64,000 nt of DNA from CBDBLK01 sp965215445 (GCA_965215445.1 CBDCDT010000002.1:1922001-1986000); one strand, 5' to 3'; positions 1 through 8,625 are shown, counted from the first letter of the stretch. The notes: a model not told the origin generated them from the letters alone. Translations and numbers: made by a program.

Positions 1-87
1 GACCAAAACGCCATCCGCTTTGAAGACGGGGTTTTTAAAGGCAAGAAAGGCGAGGTTACCATCAAAGTCACCTACCGAACCAAGTAG
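1..87 (+). CDS. VWA lipoprotein family, C-terminal end (partial)
   Basis: The window opens inside a reading frame that ends with TAG at 85-87. Its 28 residues match the C-terminus of the next gene (DQNAIRFEDGVF, then VTIKVTYRTK). It is therefore the tail of another member of the same lipoprotein array, which extends upstream of the window. The 11-bp gap to the next ATG (sequence TAGGAGTGAGAGTTATG from the stop codon on) is the same as the gap between the next two genes. The function of the missing part is not visible; by homology it should carry a VWA domain. Confidence 0.85.
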   Translation, partial: DQNAIRFEDGVFKGKKGEVTIKVTYRTK

Positions 88-98
88 GAGTGAGAGTT

Positions 99-1292
99 AT
101 GAAAGCGAGCAAATCTCTTATTTTCAGTTTGGCGCTGCTAATTCTCGGATGCGCCTGTGTCGCCACCAAGAAAACTACCAAGAAGAGCAGAAAATCTGAT
201 TTCTCGGGGCAGTCGGGTGATCCTCCGAGTGTGTCTGCAACTTGCCCCGAAAACGTCTCCGGCGAAGAAAAGTATTGCCAGGTCTTTACCCAGCAAGGGG
301 GTAAGAGCAATCGTCCCATCGACATTTTATGGGTGATCGACAATTCCACTTCCATGTGTGGCAATCAGGCAAAATTGGCACAAAATTTCGGCTCTTTTAT
401 CAATAAATTTTCAGACCAAAGTGAGGACGTCGATTTTAAAATGGCACTTATTTCGGCTCCGAAACATTCCAAAGGGCCGGTTACTTATCGAAGTCAAGAT
501 TTTGGTGGAAAGGGCTTCTCCACTACGCCGCTGATGAGGATGTACTATATTCAATATGGAACGACACTTACTGCTTCTGACCTAAAGCTTGGAAAACAAA
601 GTTTTATCAACCGGTTTCAAGCAACCATTAATCAGATAGGGTGTCGTGGCCATTCTATGTATGCAGAATCGGGATTGGTGATGAGTCTGGACTTTCTTGA
701 AGAAAATCAGACTTGGTTGAGACCCAATGCCTTTCTCATCGTTATCCACGTTTCCGATCAATACGATGCAGGCAGACTTGCTACAGATTCTGATGGCCGT
801 ACAAAACTGGTTTATGGTAGCCTTTCTTGTAGTTCTACTCTAATCTTGGAAAAAAATTCTGATTGCAACTATCAGGTCGTGGCCAAGTATTATATCGACA
901 CCTTGACCTCCCACAAGGGTTCCAAGTTTCTCTTCAAAGTTTTCTCCGTGGTCAATGACCCCGCTTCAATCATTCGCAACTTTGGGCATCACAACCCTCC
1001 GCGTTTTCACGAGGTGGCCAAACTCTCCGGCGGAAAGGCCTATGATATTGATGGCGGTTCTTTTGACACCATTTTAAAGGATTTTGGCAAGCAAGTGGCC
1101 GAGGTCACTTCCCAATTTCCCCTCAAATACCCGGTTTCAATGGGAACGGTGGAGGTTTTTGTCGATGGCATTCCCGCTCCTCAGAGCAACTGGCGCTATC
1201 TGGAAGACCAAAATGCCATCCGCTTTGAAGACGGGGTTTTTAAAGGCAAGAAAGGCGAGGTTACCATCAAGGTCACCTACCGAACCAAGTAG
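99..1292 (+). CDS. VWA-domain lipoprotein, array member 1
   Basis: This is a 397-residue predicted lipoprotein. The signal peptide ends in a lipobox (LILGC, Cys18), followed by a basic K/T-rich linker. A C-x10-C pair (TCPENVSGEEKYC) precedes the VWA domain, which starts near residue 70 at PIDILWVIDNSTSM; DxSTS is the metal-site (MIDAS) motif. The C-terminal ~50 residues form a separate small domain (VEVFVDGIPAPQSNWRYL to VTYRTK) shared by the whole array. VWA domains usually bind protein ligands through a divalent cation. I chose ATG 99 over the upstream GTG 90 because AGGAG lies at a good distance and the signal peptide begins there. The gene is probably co-transcribed with its neighbours. 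Its ligand is unknown. Confidence 0.85.
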   Translation: MKASKSLIFSLALLILGCACVATKKTTKKSRKSDFSGQSGDPPSVSATCPENVSGEEKYCQVFTQQGGKSNRPIDILWVIDNSTSMCGNQAKLAQNFGSFINKFSDQSEDVDFKMALISAPKHSKGPVTYRSQDFGGKGFSTTPLMRMYYIQYGTTLTASDLKLGKQSFINRFQATINQIGCRGHSMYAESGLVMSLDFLEENQTWLRPNAFLIVIHVSDQYDAGRLATDSDGRTKLVYGSLSCSSTLILEKNSDCNYQVVAKYYIDTLTSHKGSKFLFKVFSVVNDPASIIRNFGHHNPPRFHEVAKLSGGKAYDIDGGSFDTILKDFGKQVAEVTSQFPLKYPVSMGTVEVFVDGIPAPQSNWRYLEDQNAIRFEDGVFKGKKGEVTIKVTYRTK

Positions 1293-1303
1293 GAGTGAGA
1301 GTT

Positions 1304-2437
1304 ATGAAAGCGAGCAAATCTTTTATTTTCAGTCTGGCATTGCTGATTCTCGGATGCGCCTGCGTGGCCACCAAGAAAACTACCAAGAAGAGCAGAAAAC
1401 CTGATTCCCCGGGGTCGTCGGGTGGTCCTCCGAGTGTGTCTGCAACTTGCCCCGAAAAGATTTCCGGCGAAGAAAAGTATTGTCAGGTCTTTACCCAGCA
1501 AGGGGGTAAGAGCAATCGTCCCATCGACATTTTATGGGTGATCGACAATTCCACTTCCATGTGTGACAACCAAACTGCTTTGGCACAAAATTTTACTTCC
1601 TTTATTAACCAATTCGCCAGTCAATCACAAAATATTGATTTTAAAATGGCGCTGATTTCGGCCCCGCAATTAACTGCAACTGGAAGCCTTTATCGAAGTA
1701 AAGATTTGGGCGGGCGTATGTATTATATTCAATACGGAACGACGCTGACCGCTTCTGCTCTCAGGGCCAGTCGGCAAGGTTTTATCGATCAGTTTCAAAC
1801 AATCATCAAACAGATTGGATGCGGTGGCTATTCTTACTACGCCGAATCGGGGTTGGTGATGGGTTTGGACTTTCTCGAAGAAAACAGGTCGTGGATGAGG
1901 AAGGATGCTTTTCTTATGACTATTCACGTTTCCGACGAATACGATGCTGGTGTGCTTAAGACTGATTCTGGTGGCAGCAAAAAACTGGTTTATCGTACCA
2001 GTACCAGTATATGTGTTGGCGATACTGCCAGTGATTGTAACTATCAAACTGTGGCCCAACACTATATCGACACTTTGACTTCCTACAAAGGCTCAAAATT
2101 TCTTTTCAAAACTTTCTCTGTAGTCAATAAGGCACCAAGCGCACCACGTTTTAACGAGGTGGCCAAGCTCTCCGATGGAAAGTCCTATGATATTTTAAAA
2201 GATTCCTTCAGTACCGTTTTGCAGGATTTTGGCGAGCAAGTGGCCAAAATTTCTTCTTCCTTGCAATTAAAATACCCGGTGCAAACCGGCTCGGTGGAAG
2301 TTTTTATCGACGGTGTTCCCGCTTCCCAGAGCGACTGGCGTTACCTGGAAGACCAAAACGCCATCCGCTTTGAAGACGGGGTTTTTGAAGGTAAAAAAGG
2401 CGAAGTCACCATCAAGGTCACCTACCGAACCAAGTAG
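1304..2437 (+). CDS. VWA-domain lipoprotein, array member 2
   Basis: This 377-residue paralogue of the preceding gene has the same lipobox (Cys18), the same C-x10-C pair, the same MIDAS motif DNSTSM and the same C-terminal domain ending VTYRTK. The first ~85 residues and last ~50 residues are nearly identical to the neighbour. The VWA core between them differs by many substitutions and several length changes, for example a shorter loop before RMYYIQYGTTLTAS. The start is ATG 1304 behind AGGAG, 11 bp after the previous stop. The gene looks like a tandem duplicate whose core has diverged while its ends were kept alike. Its likely location is the outer membrane or periplasmic face. Confidence 0.85.
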   Translation: MKASKSFIFSLALLILGCACVATKKTTKKSRKPDSPGSSGGPPSVSATCPEKISGEEKYCQVFTQQGGKSNRPIDILWVIDNSTSMCDNQTALAQNFTSFINQFASQSQNIDFKMALISAPQLTATGSLYRSKDLGGRMYYIQYGTTLTASALRASRQGFIDQFQTIIKQIGCGGYSYYAESGLVMGLDFLEENRSWMRKDAFLMTIHVSDEYDAGVLKTDSGGSKKLVYRTSTSICVGDTASDCNYQTVAQHYIDTLTSYKGSKFLFKTFSVVNKAPSAPRFNEVAKLSDGKSYDILKDSFSTVLQDFGEQVAKISSSLQLKYPVQTGSVEVFIDGVPASQSDWRYLEDQNAIRFEDGVFEGKKGEVTIKVTYRTK

Positions 2438-2479
2438 GCCATTTAAGTTTTTGCCGGGGTCTGCCGATGAACCTTGAGT

Positions 2480-2767
2480 ATGAAAATGAAAAGAATTGCC
2501 TTAAACTTGACTTTTTTATTTTTGATGAGCGGGAATGCTCTCGCTTCAGCGACGACTTGTTCTACTATCGGCAGAATCAAATATTGTTACATTTTATTTA
2601 AACTCGATTACCCCGCCAAACAAAGTTCCATTCAAGTTTACGTCGATGGAGTTTTTGTACCGCAAAGCAATTGGCGTTATTTGGCGAGTGAAAATGCTGT
2701 TCACTTTGAACAAAATTCTTATCCGGGGGCAGGGAGCACAATCAAAATTACTTACCAGACGTTATGA
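2480..2767 (+). CDS. small exported protein carrying only the C-terminal domain of the VWA family
   Basis: This is a ~95-residue protein with a hydrophobic signal peptide (LTFLFLMSGNALA). A short C-x8-C segment (TCSTIGRIKYC) follows, then the domain that ends the VWA lipoproteins (IQVYVDGVFVPQSNWRYL to IKITYQTL). It has no lipobox and no VWA domain, so it resembles an array member from which the VWA core was removed. ATG 2480 and ATG 2486 are both possible starts; neither has a strong Shine-Dalgarno sequence. An identical protein is encoded at 4747-5034. Function is unknown; it could cap or pair with the larger proteins. Confidence 0.7.
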   Translation: MKMKRIALNLTFLFLMSGNALASATTCSTIGRIKYCYILFKLDYPAKQSSIQVYVDGVFVPQSNWRYLASENAVHFEQNSYPGAGSTIKITYQTL

Positions 2768-2777
2768 GTTTTGAGCT

Positions 2778-4193
2778 ATGAACATAAATAAAATCACTTC
2801 TTTTGCTCTCATCCTGCTGATTTTTGAGTTTGGTTGTGTGGCCAGTAAAACAAAAAAGAAGAGTAATAAACCAGGGACGAATGATCCTCCTGCAATAGAT
2901 AGTGGGGCAACTTGTCCGGAAAATATTTCCGGTGAAGAGAATTATTGCCAAACTTTTACAGCTCTCCCTTCGCTGTCTCCAACTTGTGTCAATACCTGTC
3001 CCAACGGATACACCGGGCCTGGCCCTGCTCCAGATTGTCTATGCACACCTCCACAACCACCGCCACGATGTAGTAATACCTGTGCTTACGGTTTTCAAAC
3101 AGGGCACGGATATAGGCCCAATTGCGGTTGCAATCCTCCCCCCCAAATCCCATGCAATAATACTTGTACTTACGGATTTCAAAGCGGTCATGGTTACGAA
3201 CCCGATTGCAATTGTAATCCACCACCTCAATGTAGCAATACTTGCGCTCATGGATTTCAAAGTGGTCATGGTTATGAACCTCGATGTAGTTGCAATCCAG
3301 CACCAAAGGATTGTAGCGCCACCAGTTCCAGTGGGGAAACCCATTGCCAAAATTTTACTCAAAAGGAAAGTGAAGGAAATCAACCTATTGATATCTTATG
3401 GGTGGTTGATAACTCGGGTTCCATGGGTAATGAGCAGCGGGCATTGGCCACGAGTTTTGGAAGTTTTATCACCGGATTTGCAAGTCAAGCAAAAGATATG
3501 GATTTTAAAATGCAGATTATCACCACTGACAATTATAACGGACGTGGTTCCGATACTATTCTCAATAGCACCTATTTAAAGAGCAATCGAGCGGCCTTTA
3601 TTACACACTTTCAGGAAAAAGTTAATGTTGGATTAGAGGGGAGTGGTCTGGAAAGAGGTCTGCTTCATAGTACCACGTTTGTAAACAATTCTTCAAGTTG
3701 GATGAGAGCTAATGCCTATTTGGTGGTCATTTATGTCTCGGACGAAGATGATCGCACTGAAGAAATTGGTGATGTGAACAATCTTCCAGCAAGAGATAAT
3801 GCCATCGCTGATAAATACTTTAAGGCCATTTCAAGCTCCAAATCTCCCGCTCAGCTTTTTAAGGCCTTCGCCATAGTCCTTACTGCAGGAGGAAATAGTA
3901 ATCAGGGTGACCGTTATATGAAGATGGCAGAACTTTCTGGGGGAAAATCTTATAGCATCAACGGTTCTTTTGATGATATTCTCAGCGATTTTGGCAAAAC
4001 CAGTGCTGCCATGGCCTCTCAATATTTACTCACATATTCCGCGGTAGCAAGTTCGGTTGAAGTTTATATTAACGGGGTTGTGGCACCTCAAAGCGATTGG
4101 AGTTATTTGCCTTCTCAAAATGCCGTTCGCTTTGAAAAAAACGCCACTCCCAGTGCGGGCAGCACGATCAGGATTACCTACCAAATCAAATAA
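2778..4193 (+). CDS. VWA lipoprotein with Cys-rich repeats, array member 3
   Basis: This is a 471-residue lipoprotein (lipobox FEFGC, Cys20). After the C-x10-C pair come four Cys-rich repeats of ~26 residues, three of them with the pattern C-x3-C-x13-C-x-C and Gly/His/Pro-rich text such as GFQSGHGYEP (residues ~70-175). A second Cys pair follows, then the VWA domain with MIDAS motif DNSGSM near residue 215 and the family C-terminal domain ending ITYQIK. The Cys repeats look like disulfide-knotted stalk modules, which would hold the VWA domain away from the membrane; that role is inference. The gene overlaps nothing and sits 10 bp after the small exported protein gene. A second version lies at 5045-6505. 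Confidence 0.85.
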   Translation: MNINKITSFALILLIFEFGCVASKTKKKSNKPGTNDPPAIDSGATCPENISGEENYCQTFTALPSLSPTCVNTCPNGYTGPGPAPDCLCTPPQPPPRCSNTCAYGFQTGHGYRPNCGCNPPPQIPCNNTCTYGFQSGHGYEPDCNCNPPPQCSNTCAHGFQSGHGYEPRCSCNPAPKDCSATSSSGETHCQNFTQKESEGNQPIDILWVVDNSGSMGNEQRALATSFGSFITGFASQAKDMDFKMQIITTDNYNGRGSDTILNSTYLKSNRAAFITHFQEKVNVGLEGSGLERGLLHSTTFVNNSSSWMRANAYLVVIYVSDEDDRTEEIGDVNNLPARDNAIADKYFKAISSSKSPAQLFKAFAIVLTAGGNSNQGDRYMKMAELSGGKSYSINGSFDDILSDFGKTSAAMASQYLLTYSAVASSVEVYINGVVAPQSDWSYLPSQNAVRFEKNATPSAGSTIRITYQIK

Positions 4194-4199
4194 CGTTTT

Positions 4200-4433
4200 T
4201 TAAAAATGCGAGAAAAAAAACGCCTTCTCGCCGGCGTGAACTTGCAGGACTCCCAAGCGTCTGCTCTGTCCGGCGGTTTCCACTGCCAGGTGGTATTCTC
4301 CCGGGGGAAGGTCGAGAGTGCCCATCCAGATATTGCGCGGGAGACTGACCCAGTGGCGGAGGTCGGCGCGTTCGCTTTGGTCGATTTTGTGACTGGCCAA
4401 AGTGTAGGCCCCGGTGCTTAAAAGGGTGGCCAA
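4200..4433 (-). pseudogene. C-terminal fragment of the COG3014-like lipoprotein gene
   Basis: This minus-strand stretch encodes about 76 residues identical to the C-terminus of the protein at 6512-8002 (ATLLSTGAYTLASHKIDQSE to AGEKAFFFSHF). It has no signal peptide and no rest of the protein. It is the right-hand remnant left by the tandem duplication and is cut off at the GGTGGCCAA junction. It probably does not make a product, though its end can still act as the converging 3' flank of array member 3. Confidence 0.85.
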
Positions 4434-4704
4434 ACTCTCCGATGGAAAGTCCTATGATATTTTAAAAGATTCCTTTAGTACTATTTTACAAGATTTTGGC
4501 GAGCAAGTGGCCAAAATTTCTTCTTCCTTGCAATTAAAATACCCGGTGCAAACCGGCTCGGTGGAAGTTTTTATCGACGGTGTTCCCGCTGCCCAGAGCG
4601 ACTGGCGTTACCTGGAAGACCAAAACGCCATCCGTTTTGAAGACGGGGTTTTTGAAGGCAGAAAAGGCGAGGTTATCATCAAGGTCACTTACCGAACTAA
4701 GTAG
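4425..4704 (+). pseudogene. C-terminal fragment of array member 2 (VWA lipoprotein)
   Basis: The frame encodes the last ~92 residues of array member 2 (VAKLSDGKSYDILKDS to VTYRTK), with a few substitutions from the intact copy. It starts abruptly at the duplication junction, so it has no signal peptide, lipobox or VWA core. A GTG at 4414 could open the frame but has no support. It is a by-product of the tandem duplication and could serve as a donor for recombination into the C-terminal segment of neighbours. Confidence 0.8.
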
Positions 4705-4746
4705 GCCATTTAAGTTTTTGCCGGGGTCTGCCGATGAACCTTGAGT

Positions 4747-5034
4747 ATGAAAATGAAAAGAATTGCCTTAAACTTGACTTTTTTATTTTTGATGAGCGGG
4801 AATGCTCTCGCTTCAGCGACGACTTGTTCTACTATCGGCAGAATCAAATATTGTTACATTTTATTTAAACTCGATTACCCCGCCAAACAAAGTTCCATTC
4901 AAGTTTACGTCGATGGAGTTTTTGTACCGCAAAGCAATTGGCGTTATTTGGCGAGTGAAAATGCTGTTCACTTTGAACAAAATTCTTATCCGGGGGCAGG
5001 GAGCACAATCAAAATTACTTACCAGACGTTATGA
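4747..5034 (+). CDS. small exported C-terminal-domain protein, second copy
   Basis: This encodes the same protein as the gene at 2480-2767 and belongs to copy 2 of the tandem duplication. It has a signal peptide, then the C-x8-C segment and the VYVDG...SNWRYL...ITYQTL domain. The upstream 40 bp are also identical. Complete identity beside a diverged VWA core next door suggests recent duplication or ongoing gene conversion of this part. Function is unknown. Confidence 0.7.
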   Translation: MKMKRIALNLTFLFLMSGNALASATTCSTIGRIKYCYILFKLDYPAKQSSIQVYVDGVFVPQSNWRYLASENAVHFEQNSYPGAGSTIKITYQTL

Positions 5035-5044
5035 GTTTTGAGCT

Positions 5045-6505
5045 ATGAACATAAATAAAATCACTTCTTTTGCTCTCATCCTGCTGATTTTTGAGTTTGG
5101 TTGTGTGGCCAGTAAAACAAAAAAGAAGAGTAATAAACCAGGGACGAATGATCCTCCTGCAATAGATAGTGGGGCAACTTGTCCGGAAAATATTTCCGGT
5201 GAAGAGAATTATTGCCAAACTTTTACAGCTCTCCCTTCGCTGTCTCCAACTTGTGTCAATACCTGTCCCAACGGATACACCGGGCCTGGCCCTGCTCCAG
5301 ATTGTCTATGCACACCTCCACAACCGCCGCCACGATGTAGTAATACCTGTGCTCATGGTTTTCAAACAGGGCACGGATATAGGCCCAATTGCGGTTGCAA
5401 TCCTCCCCCCCAAATCCCATGCAATAATACTTGTACTTACGGATTTCAAAGCGGCCACGGTTACGAACCCAACTGCAATTGCAATCCTCCCCCCCAAATC
5501 CCATGCAACAATACTTGCACTCATGGGTTTCAAAGTGGCCATGGTTACGAACCTCGATGCAGTTGTAATCCAGCACCAAAGAATTGTAGCACCACCAGTT
5601 CCAGCGGAGAAACCCATTGTCAGAGCTTTACTCAACAAGAGAAACAATCAAATACTCCCATCGACATTTTGTGGGTTATCGATAACTCAAGATCCATGGA
5701 GCATGAACAACAACTTTTAGCGCAAAATTTTGCAACTTTTATCAACAGTTTTGCCAATCAATATCAAAATACTGATTTTAAAATGGGTATTATCACCACG
5801 GATAGCATGCTAAATCGCGTAAGCACCTTGGACTCTGCTTTCCTCAAACGAGATCGATCGAACTTTATTAAAACTTTTCAAGCTAAAATCAAAGCTGGGG
5901 TCAAGGGTAGCGGTATAGAATGCGGGCTAAGGATGAGTCTCAGTTTTTTACAAGAGAATTCAACCTGGTCTAGGTCAAATGCCTATTTATTTGTCATTTA
6001 TATCTCTGATGAAAATGACCGCAGTAAATCTCCTAGCATAAGTGGTGGATGTACTGGAATATGGGACACTAGAGTGCTGGAAAGTGAAAATGCAAGTAAT
6101 AACATGGCGAATGACTACCTTAAGGCCATCAATGTTTTAAAATCTTCACAATTTTTAAAGACCTTTGCCATTGTGAGTATGACTACGCCAAAGAATTGGT
6201 ATGGTCGTTATGATCGTGGACAGCGATATATTAAACTGGCCGAACTCTCTGGTGGAAATTCCTACGATATTCAAGGCTCCTTTCATACTATCTTGCAAAA
6301 CTTTGGTGAAAAAGTAGTTGAATTTTCTTCTTCTCTTCAACTCAAATACCTCGCAGTGGCAAGTTCGGTTGAAGTTTATATTAACGGGGTTGTGGCACCT
6401 CAAAGCGATTGGAGTTATTTGCCTTCTCAAAATGCCGTTCGCTTTGAAAAAAACGCCACTCCCAGTGCGGGCAGCACGATCAGGATTACCTACCAAATCA
6501 AATAA
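5045..6505 (+). CDS. VWA lipoprotein with Cys-rich repeats, array member 4
   Basis: This 486-residue paralogue of array member 3 has lipobox Cys20 and four Cys-rich repeats. The VWA domain starts near residue 200 at PIDILWVIDNSRSM, where the MIDAS motif keeps D and both S. The first ~175 residues and last ~50 residues are almost the same as array member 3, while the ~230-residue VWA core is clearly different, with a longer loop containing GGCTGIWDTRVLE. The gene ends 6 bp before the convergent COG3014-like gene. Ligand binding is presumably the function; changing only the binding domain would change specificity while keeping stalk and anchor, which is inference. Confidence 0.85.
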   Translation: MNINKITSFALILLIFEFGCVASKTKKKSNKPGTNDPPAIDSGATCPENISGEENYCQTFTALPSLSPTCVNTCPNGYTGPGPAPDCLCTPPQPPPRCSNTCAHGFQTGHGYRPNCGCNPPPQIPCNNTCTYGFQSGHGYEPNCNCNPPPQIPCNNTCTHGFQSGHGYEPRCSCNPAPKNCSTTSSSGETHCQSFTQQEKQSNTPIDILWVIDNSRSMEHEQQLLAQNFATFINSFANQYQNTDFKMGIITTDSMLNRVSTLDSAFLKRDRSNFIKTFQAKIKAGVKGSGIECGLRMSLSFLQENSTWSRSNAYLFVIYISDENDRSKSPSISGGCTGIWDTRVLESENASNNMANDYLKAINVLKSSQFLKTFAIVSMTTPKNWYGRYDRGQRYIKLAELSGGNSYDIQGSFHTILQNFGEKVVEFSSSLQLKYLAVASSVEVYINGVVAPQSDWSYLPSQNAVRFEKNATPSAGSTIRITYQIK

Positions 6506-6511
6506 CGTTTT

Positions 6512-8002
6512 TTAAAAATGCGAGAAAAAAAACGCCTTCTCGCCGGCGTGAACTTGCAGGACTCCCAAGCGTCTGCTCTGTCCGGCGGTTTCCACTGCCA
6601 GGTGGTATTCTCCCGGGGGAAGGTCGAGAGTGCCCATCCAGATATTGCGCGGGAGACTGACCCAGTGGCGGAGGTCGGCGCGTTCGCTTTGGTCGATTTT
6701 GTGACTGGCCAAAGTGTAGGCCCCGGTGCTTAAAAGGGTGGCCAAAATCTCCGGTTTGCCGCTTTTGACCGCCGCTCGAAAGGCGAGGTAACTGCTGGCC
6801 AGGGCGGCCAGGTGTTTGCCCGCCACCCTTAATCCCGTTTTGGTTTTGATCGCGGCCATTTGGCGGTTCAGGGTTTGGTGGGCGATTTCCGAAAGGGGAT
6901 TGGCCAGTGCCAGTGTTTCAACCCGCACGCGCTCTCCACTGGGGAGTGATACCACCAATTGTCGGGAGTGGGTGTTGCTCGATGCCGCAAGGATGGGGAG
7001 TTCAAAACTGATCTGGGGTTTGAGTCCACCGGAAAGCCCCAGCGTTCGGCCCACATAGGAGGCAAAATCTTTGCGGTTGGAGATGCCGAAGGGCAGGGCC
7101 GTCAAAACGATAGGGAAGGTGATTTTTTGTGCGCGCTTGGGGTGAATGGTGGATTCTCCCAGTACCAGGTGAACTTGTCCGCGCTTGGGATCGGGCCTTT
7201 TTTTCAACTGTTCCAGGCGGCGGTCGATATAGCTGGAGAGTTGTTCCGCCAAAGGCGTGGCGGCGATAAAGCGCCGGCGAACTTGCTCCACTCCCAATTG
7301 GGGAAATTGTTCAAAGTTTTCGCTAAATTGTTTGGATTTTTGATTGAAGCTGGGGTAGGCGCTGTAGTTTTTGAGCAGAAGCTCTTTGGCGTCCCGGTAG
7401 AGTTGCCGGGCAATGCCTGTCTCGCTTCTCGACCCCATCTGCTGGTGAATGAGCGCGCCGAAGAGTTTGGCGAGCATGTCGTCTTTGTAGACCGCCTGTC
7501 CCGCCAGTTGTTTGGCATAATCGTCCAGCAAACTGTCCCATTCCAAAATCACCGCTCTGGCCGCTTGCAGGTGGCGCCGGCGTTCGCCCACCTGCGCTTT
7601 TTGGGAGAGGATAAAATGTCCCAGTGCCTGGTAAAAGCGGATCAGGGAGCGCTCGTATTTTTCTCCGTAGTAGTTGTCCGCCCGGTCGTTGGTTACCGCC
7701 GATTCGATTTTTTTGCTGATGCTTTGGGTGAACAATTGATCGGAGAGTTCTCTGGCGGCATCCAAAGTTTGCAAGGATTTTTGGTAGTCGCTCTTGAGGT
7801 GGTGGATGCGCCCCTGTTCCAACAATTTTAAAAGTTTGGACTGTTCTTCGTTGTAGACTTTCTCTTTTTCCGTGAGCAAAAGGGCCTGCTCGAAGCGTTT
7901 TGTTTGTACCAGTTGGCGCAGCTTGCTTGCCGAGTCCCGTGCACCACTGGCACAGCCAACCAGCAGAATCAAAAAAAGAATGTGCCCGTACAAGCTTACC
8001 AA
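6512..8002 (-). CDS. COG3014-like lipoprotein
   Basis: This is a 496-residue predicted lipoprotein: a hydrophobic start followed by LLVGC at ~residue 17, then mostly helical TPR-like sequence (QTKRFEQALLLTEKEK, SDYQKSLQTLDAARELSD). The C-terminal third is beta-rich and ends GEYHLAVETAGQSRRLGVLQ. Size and layout fit the uncharacterised COG3014 family, which is often found beside LpoB-like and LPP20-like genes, as here. The start at TTG 8002 overlaps the end of the LpoB-like gene by 7 bp, suggesting translational coupling; TTG 7993 is an alternative. A role in envelope or peptidoglycan-synthesis regulation is inferred only from the neighbours. Confidence 0.75.
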   Translation of the reverse strand: MVSLYGHILFLILLVGCASGARDSASKLRQLVQTKRFEQALLLTEKEKVYNEEQSKLLKLLEQGRIHHLKSDYQKSLQTLDAARELSDQLFTQSISKKIESAVTNDRADNYYGEKYERSLIRFYQALGHFILSQKAQVGERRRHLQAARAVILEWDSLLDDYAKQLAGQAVYKDDMLAKLFGALIHQQMGSRSETGIARQLYRDAKELLLKNYSAYPSFNQKSKQFSENFEQFPQLGVEQVRRRFIAATPLAEQLSSYIDRRLEQLKKRPDPKRGQVHLVLGESTIHPKRAQKITFPIVLTALPFGISNRKDFASYVGRTLGLSGGLKPQISFELPILAASSNTHSRQLVVSLPSGERVRVETLALANPLSEIAHQTLNRQMAAIKTKTGLRVAGKHLAALASSYLAFRAAVKSGKPEILATLLSTGAYTLASHKIDQSERADLRHWVSLPRNIWMGTLDLPPGEYHLAVETAGQSRRLGVLQVHAGEKAFFFSHF

Positions 8003-8604
8003 CCGCTGGAACTTTGTTCCGAGTATTTATCCACGTTGGTTCTGGTGCGCAGGACTTCGATGCCTTCTTCCAGGTTGGTCATGCGCACGTTGACCGAGTA
8101 TTGTTTGATGGTTTTACCCTCTCTGCGGTGGGGTTTCATGCGGATTGCTCCAAAGATTAAGAGATCGGCCCCGGCCTGGCGTCCAATTTGTTTGATGTCA
8201 TCAGCTCTCACCATGCCGTCGTTTTGGTAGGTGATTTCCTTGAGGATTCTCTCTCTGGCGGCGGCGTCGATCAGAATAAAATCTCCCGAGGCGGAAAATT
8301 CGTTGAGCAGTTCATCGTTGAAATCGTCGATGGGAAAGTAGGCGTTGGAAGTCTGGTTTTGGATTTCGGCGATAAAGACTTTGGGTGCCCGCCCCAGTGT
8401 GCCCAGGTAGCGGCGGAATCCGCGGTGCTTTTGCATTTGCTCTAAAATTTTTTTGACCGAGGTTTGAGTGTCTCTGGCGACCCATTCGTCGGTAATTTGT
8501 AAAGCGCGCTGGTCGGACTCGTCTGCGGAAACCCGCTGTGCTTGAAAGCTGCTACAGCCGCTGGTCACTAAAAGGCCAAAGCTCAAAAAAAGGTTCCAGA
8601 TCAT
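7996..8604 (-). CDS. LpoB-like penicillin-binding protein activator lipoprotein
   Basis: This is a 202-residue lipoprotein (lipobox VTSGC, Cys17) with the features of the LpoB/CsgG-like fold: KVFIAEIQNQTSNAYFP, DFNDELLNEFSASGDFILID, and AGADLLIFGAIRM. LpoB proteins are outer-membrane lipoproteins that reach through the periplasm to stimulate class A penicillin-binding proteins; whether this one does so is inferred. ATG 8604 has a strong AGGAGG Shine-Dalgarno sequence, the best in the cluster. It is flanked by the LPP20-like gene upstream (21 bp gap) and the COG3014-like gene downstream (7 bp overlap), so the three are very likely one transcript. Confidence 0.8.
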   Translation of the reverse strand: MIWNLFLSFGLLVTSGCSSFQAQRVSADESDQRALQITDEWVARDTQTSVKKILEQMQKHRGFRRYLGTLGRAPKVFIAEIQNQTSNAYFPIDDFNDELLNEFSASGDFILIDAAARERILKEITYQNDGMVRADDIKQIGRQAGADLLIFGAIRMKPHRREGKTIKQYSVNVRMTNLEEGIEVLRTRTNVDKYSEQSSSGW

Positions 8605-8625
8605 GGTTTTTCCTCCTGGTTGGGG

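Larger units (their letters stand above)
2158..4424. repeat. tandem duplication, copy 1 (2267 bp)
   Basis: This segment runs from inside array member 2 through the small exported gene and array member 3 to within a fragment of the convergent COG3014-like gene. The next ~2.3 kb repeats the same order. A 9-bp box GGTGGCCAA lies at 2158, at the junction 4425 and at 6737. The flanks are almost identical to copy 2, but the VWA core (about 3340-4020) is not. Confidence 0.85.
4425..6736. repeat. tandem duplication, copy 2 (2312 bp)
   Basis: This is the second copy of the unit starting at 2158, offset by 2267 bp at its left end and 2312 bp at its right end. It holds a truncated VWA-family tail, an identical copy of the small exported gene, and array member 4. 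Most of the 45-bp length difference lies inside the VWA core. The segment ends inside the intact COG3014-like gene. Confidence 0.85.

Noticed and set aside
6512..6545. Possible terminator between array member 4 and the COG3014-like gene (GCGAG/CTCGC)
   Set aside because: The stem is only 5 bp with a long loop and has no T-run on either strand; the T-rich stretch precedes it.
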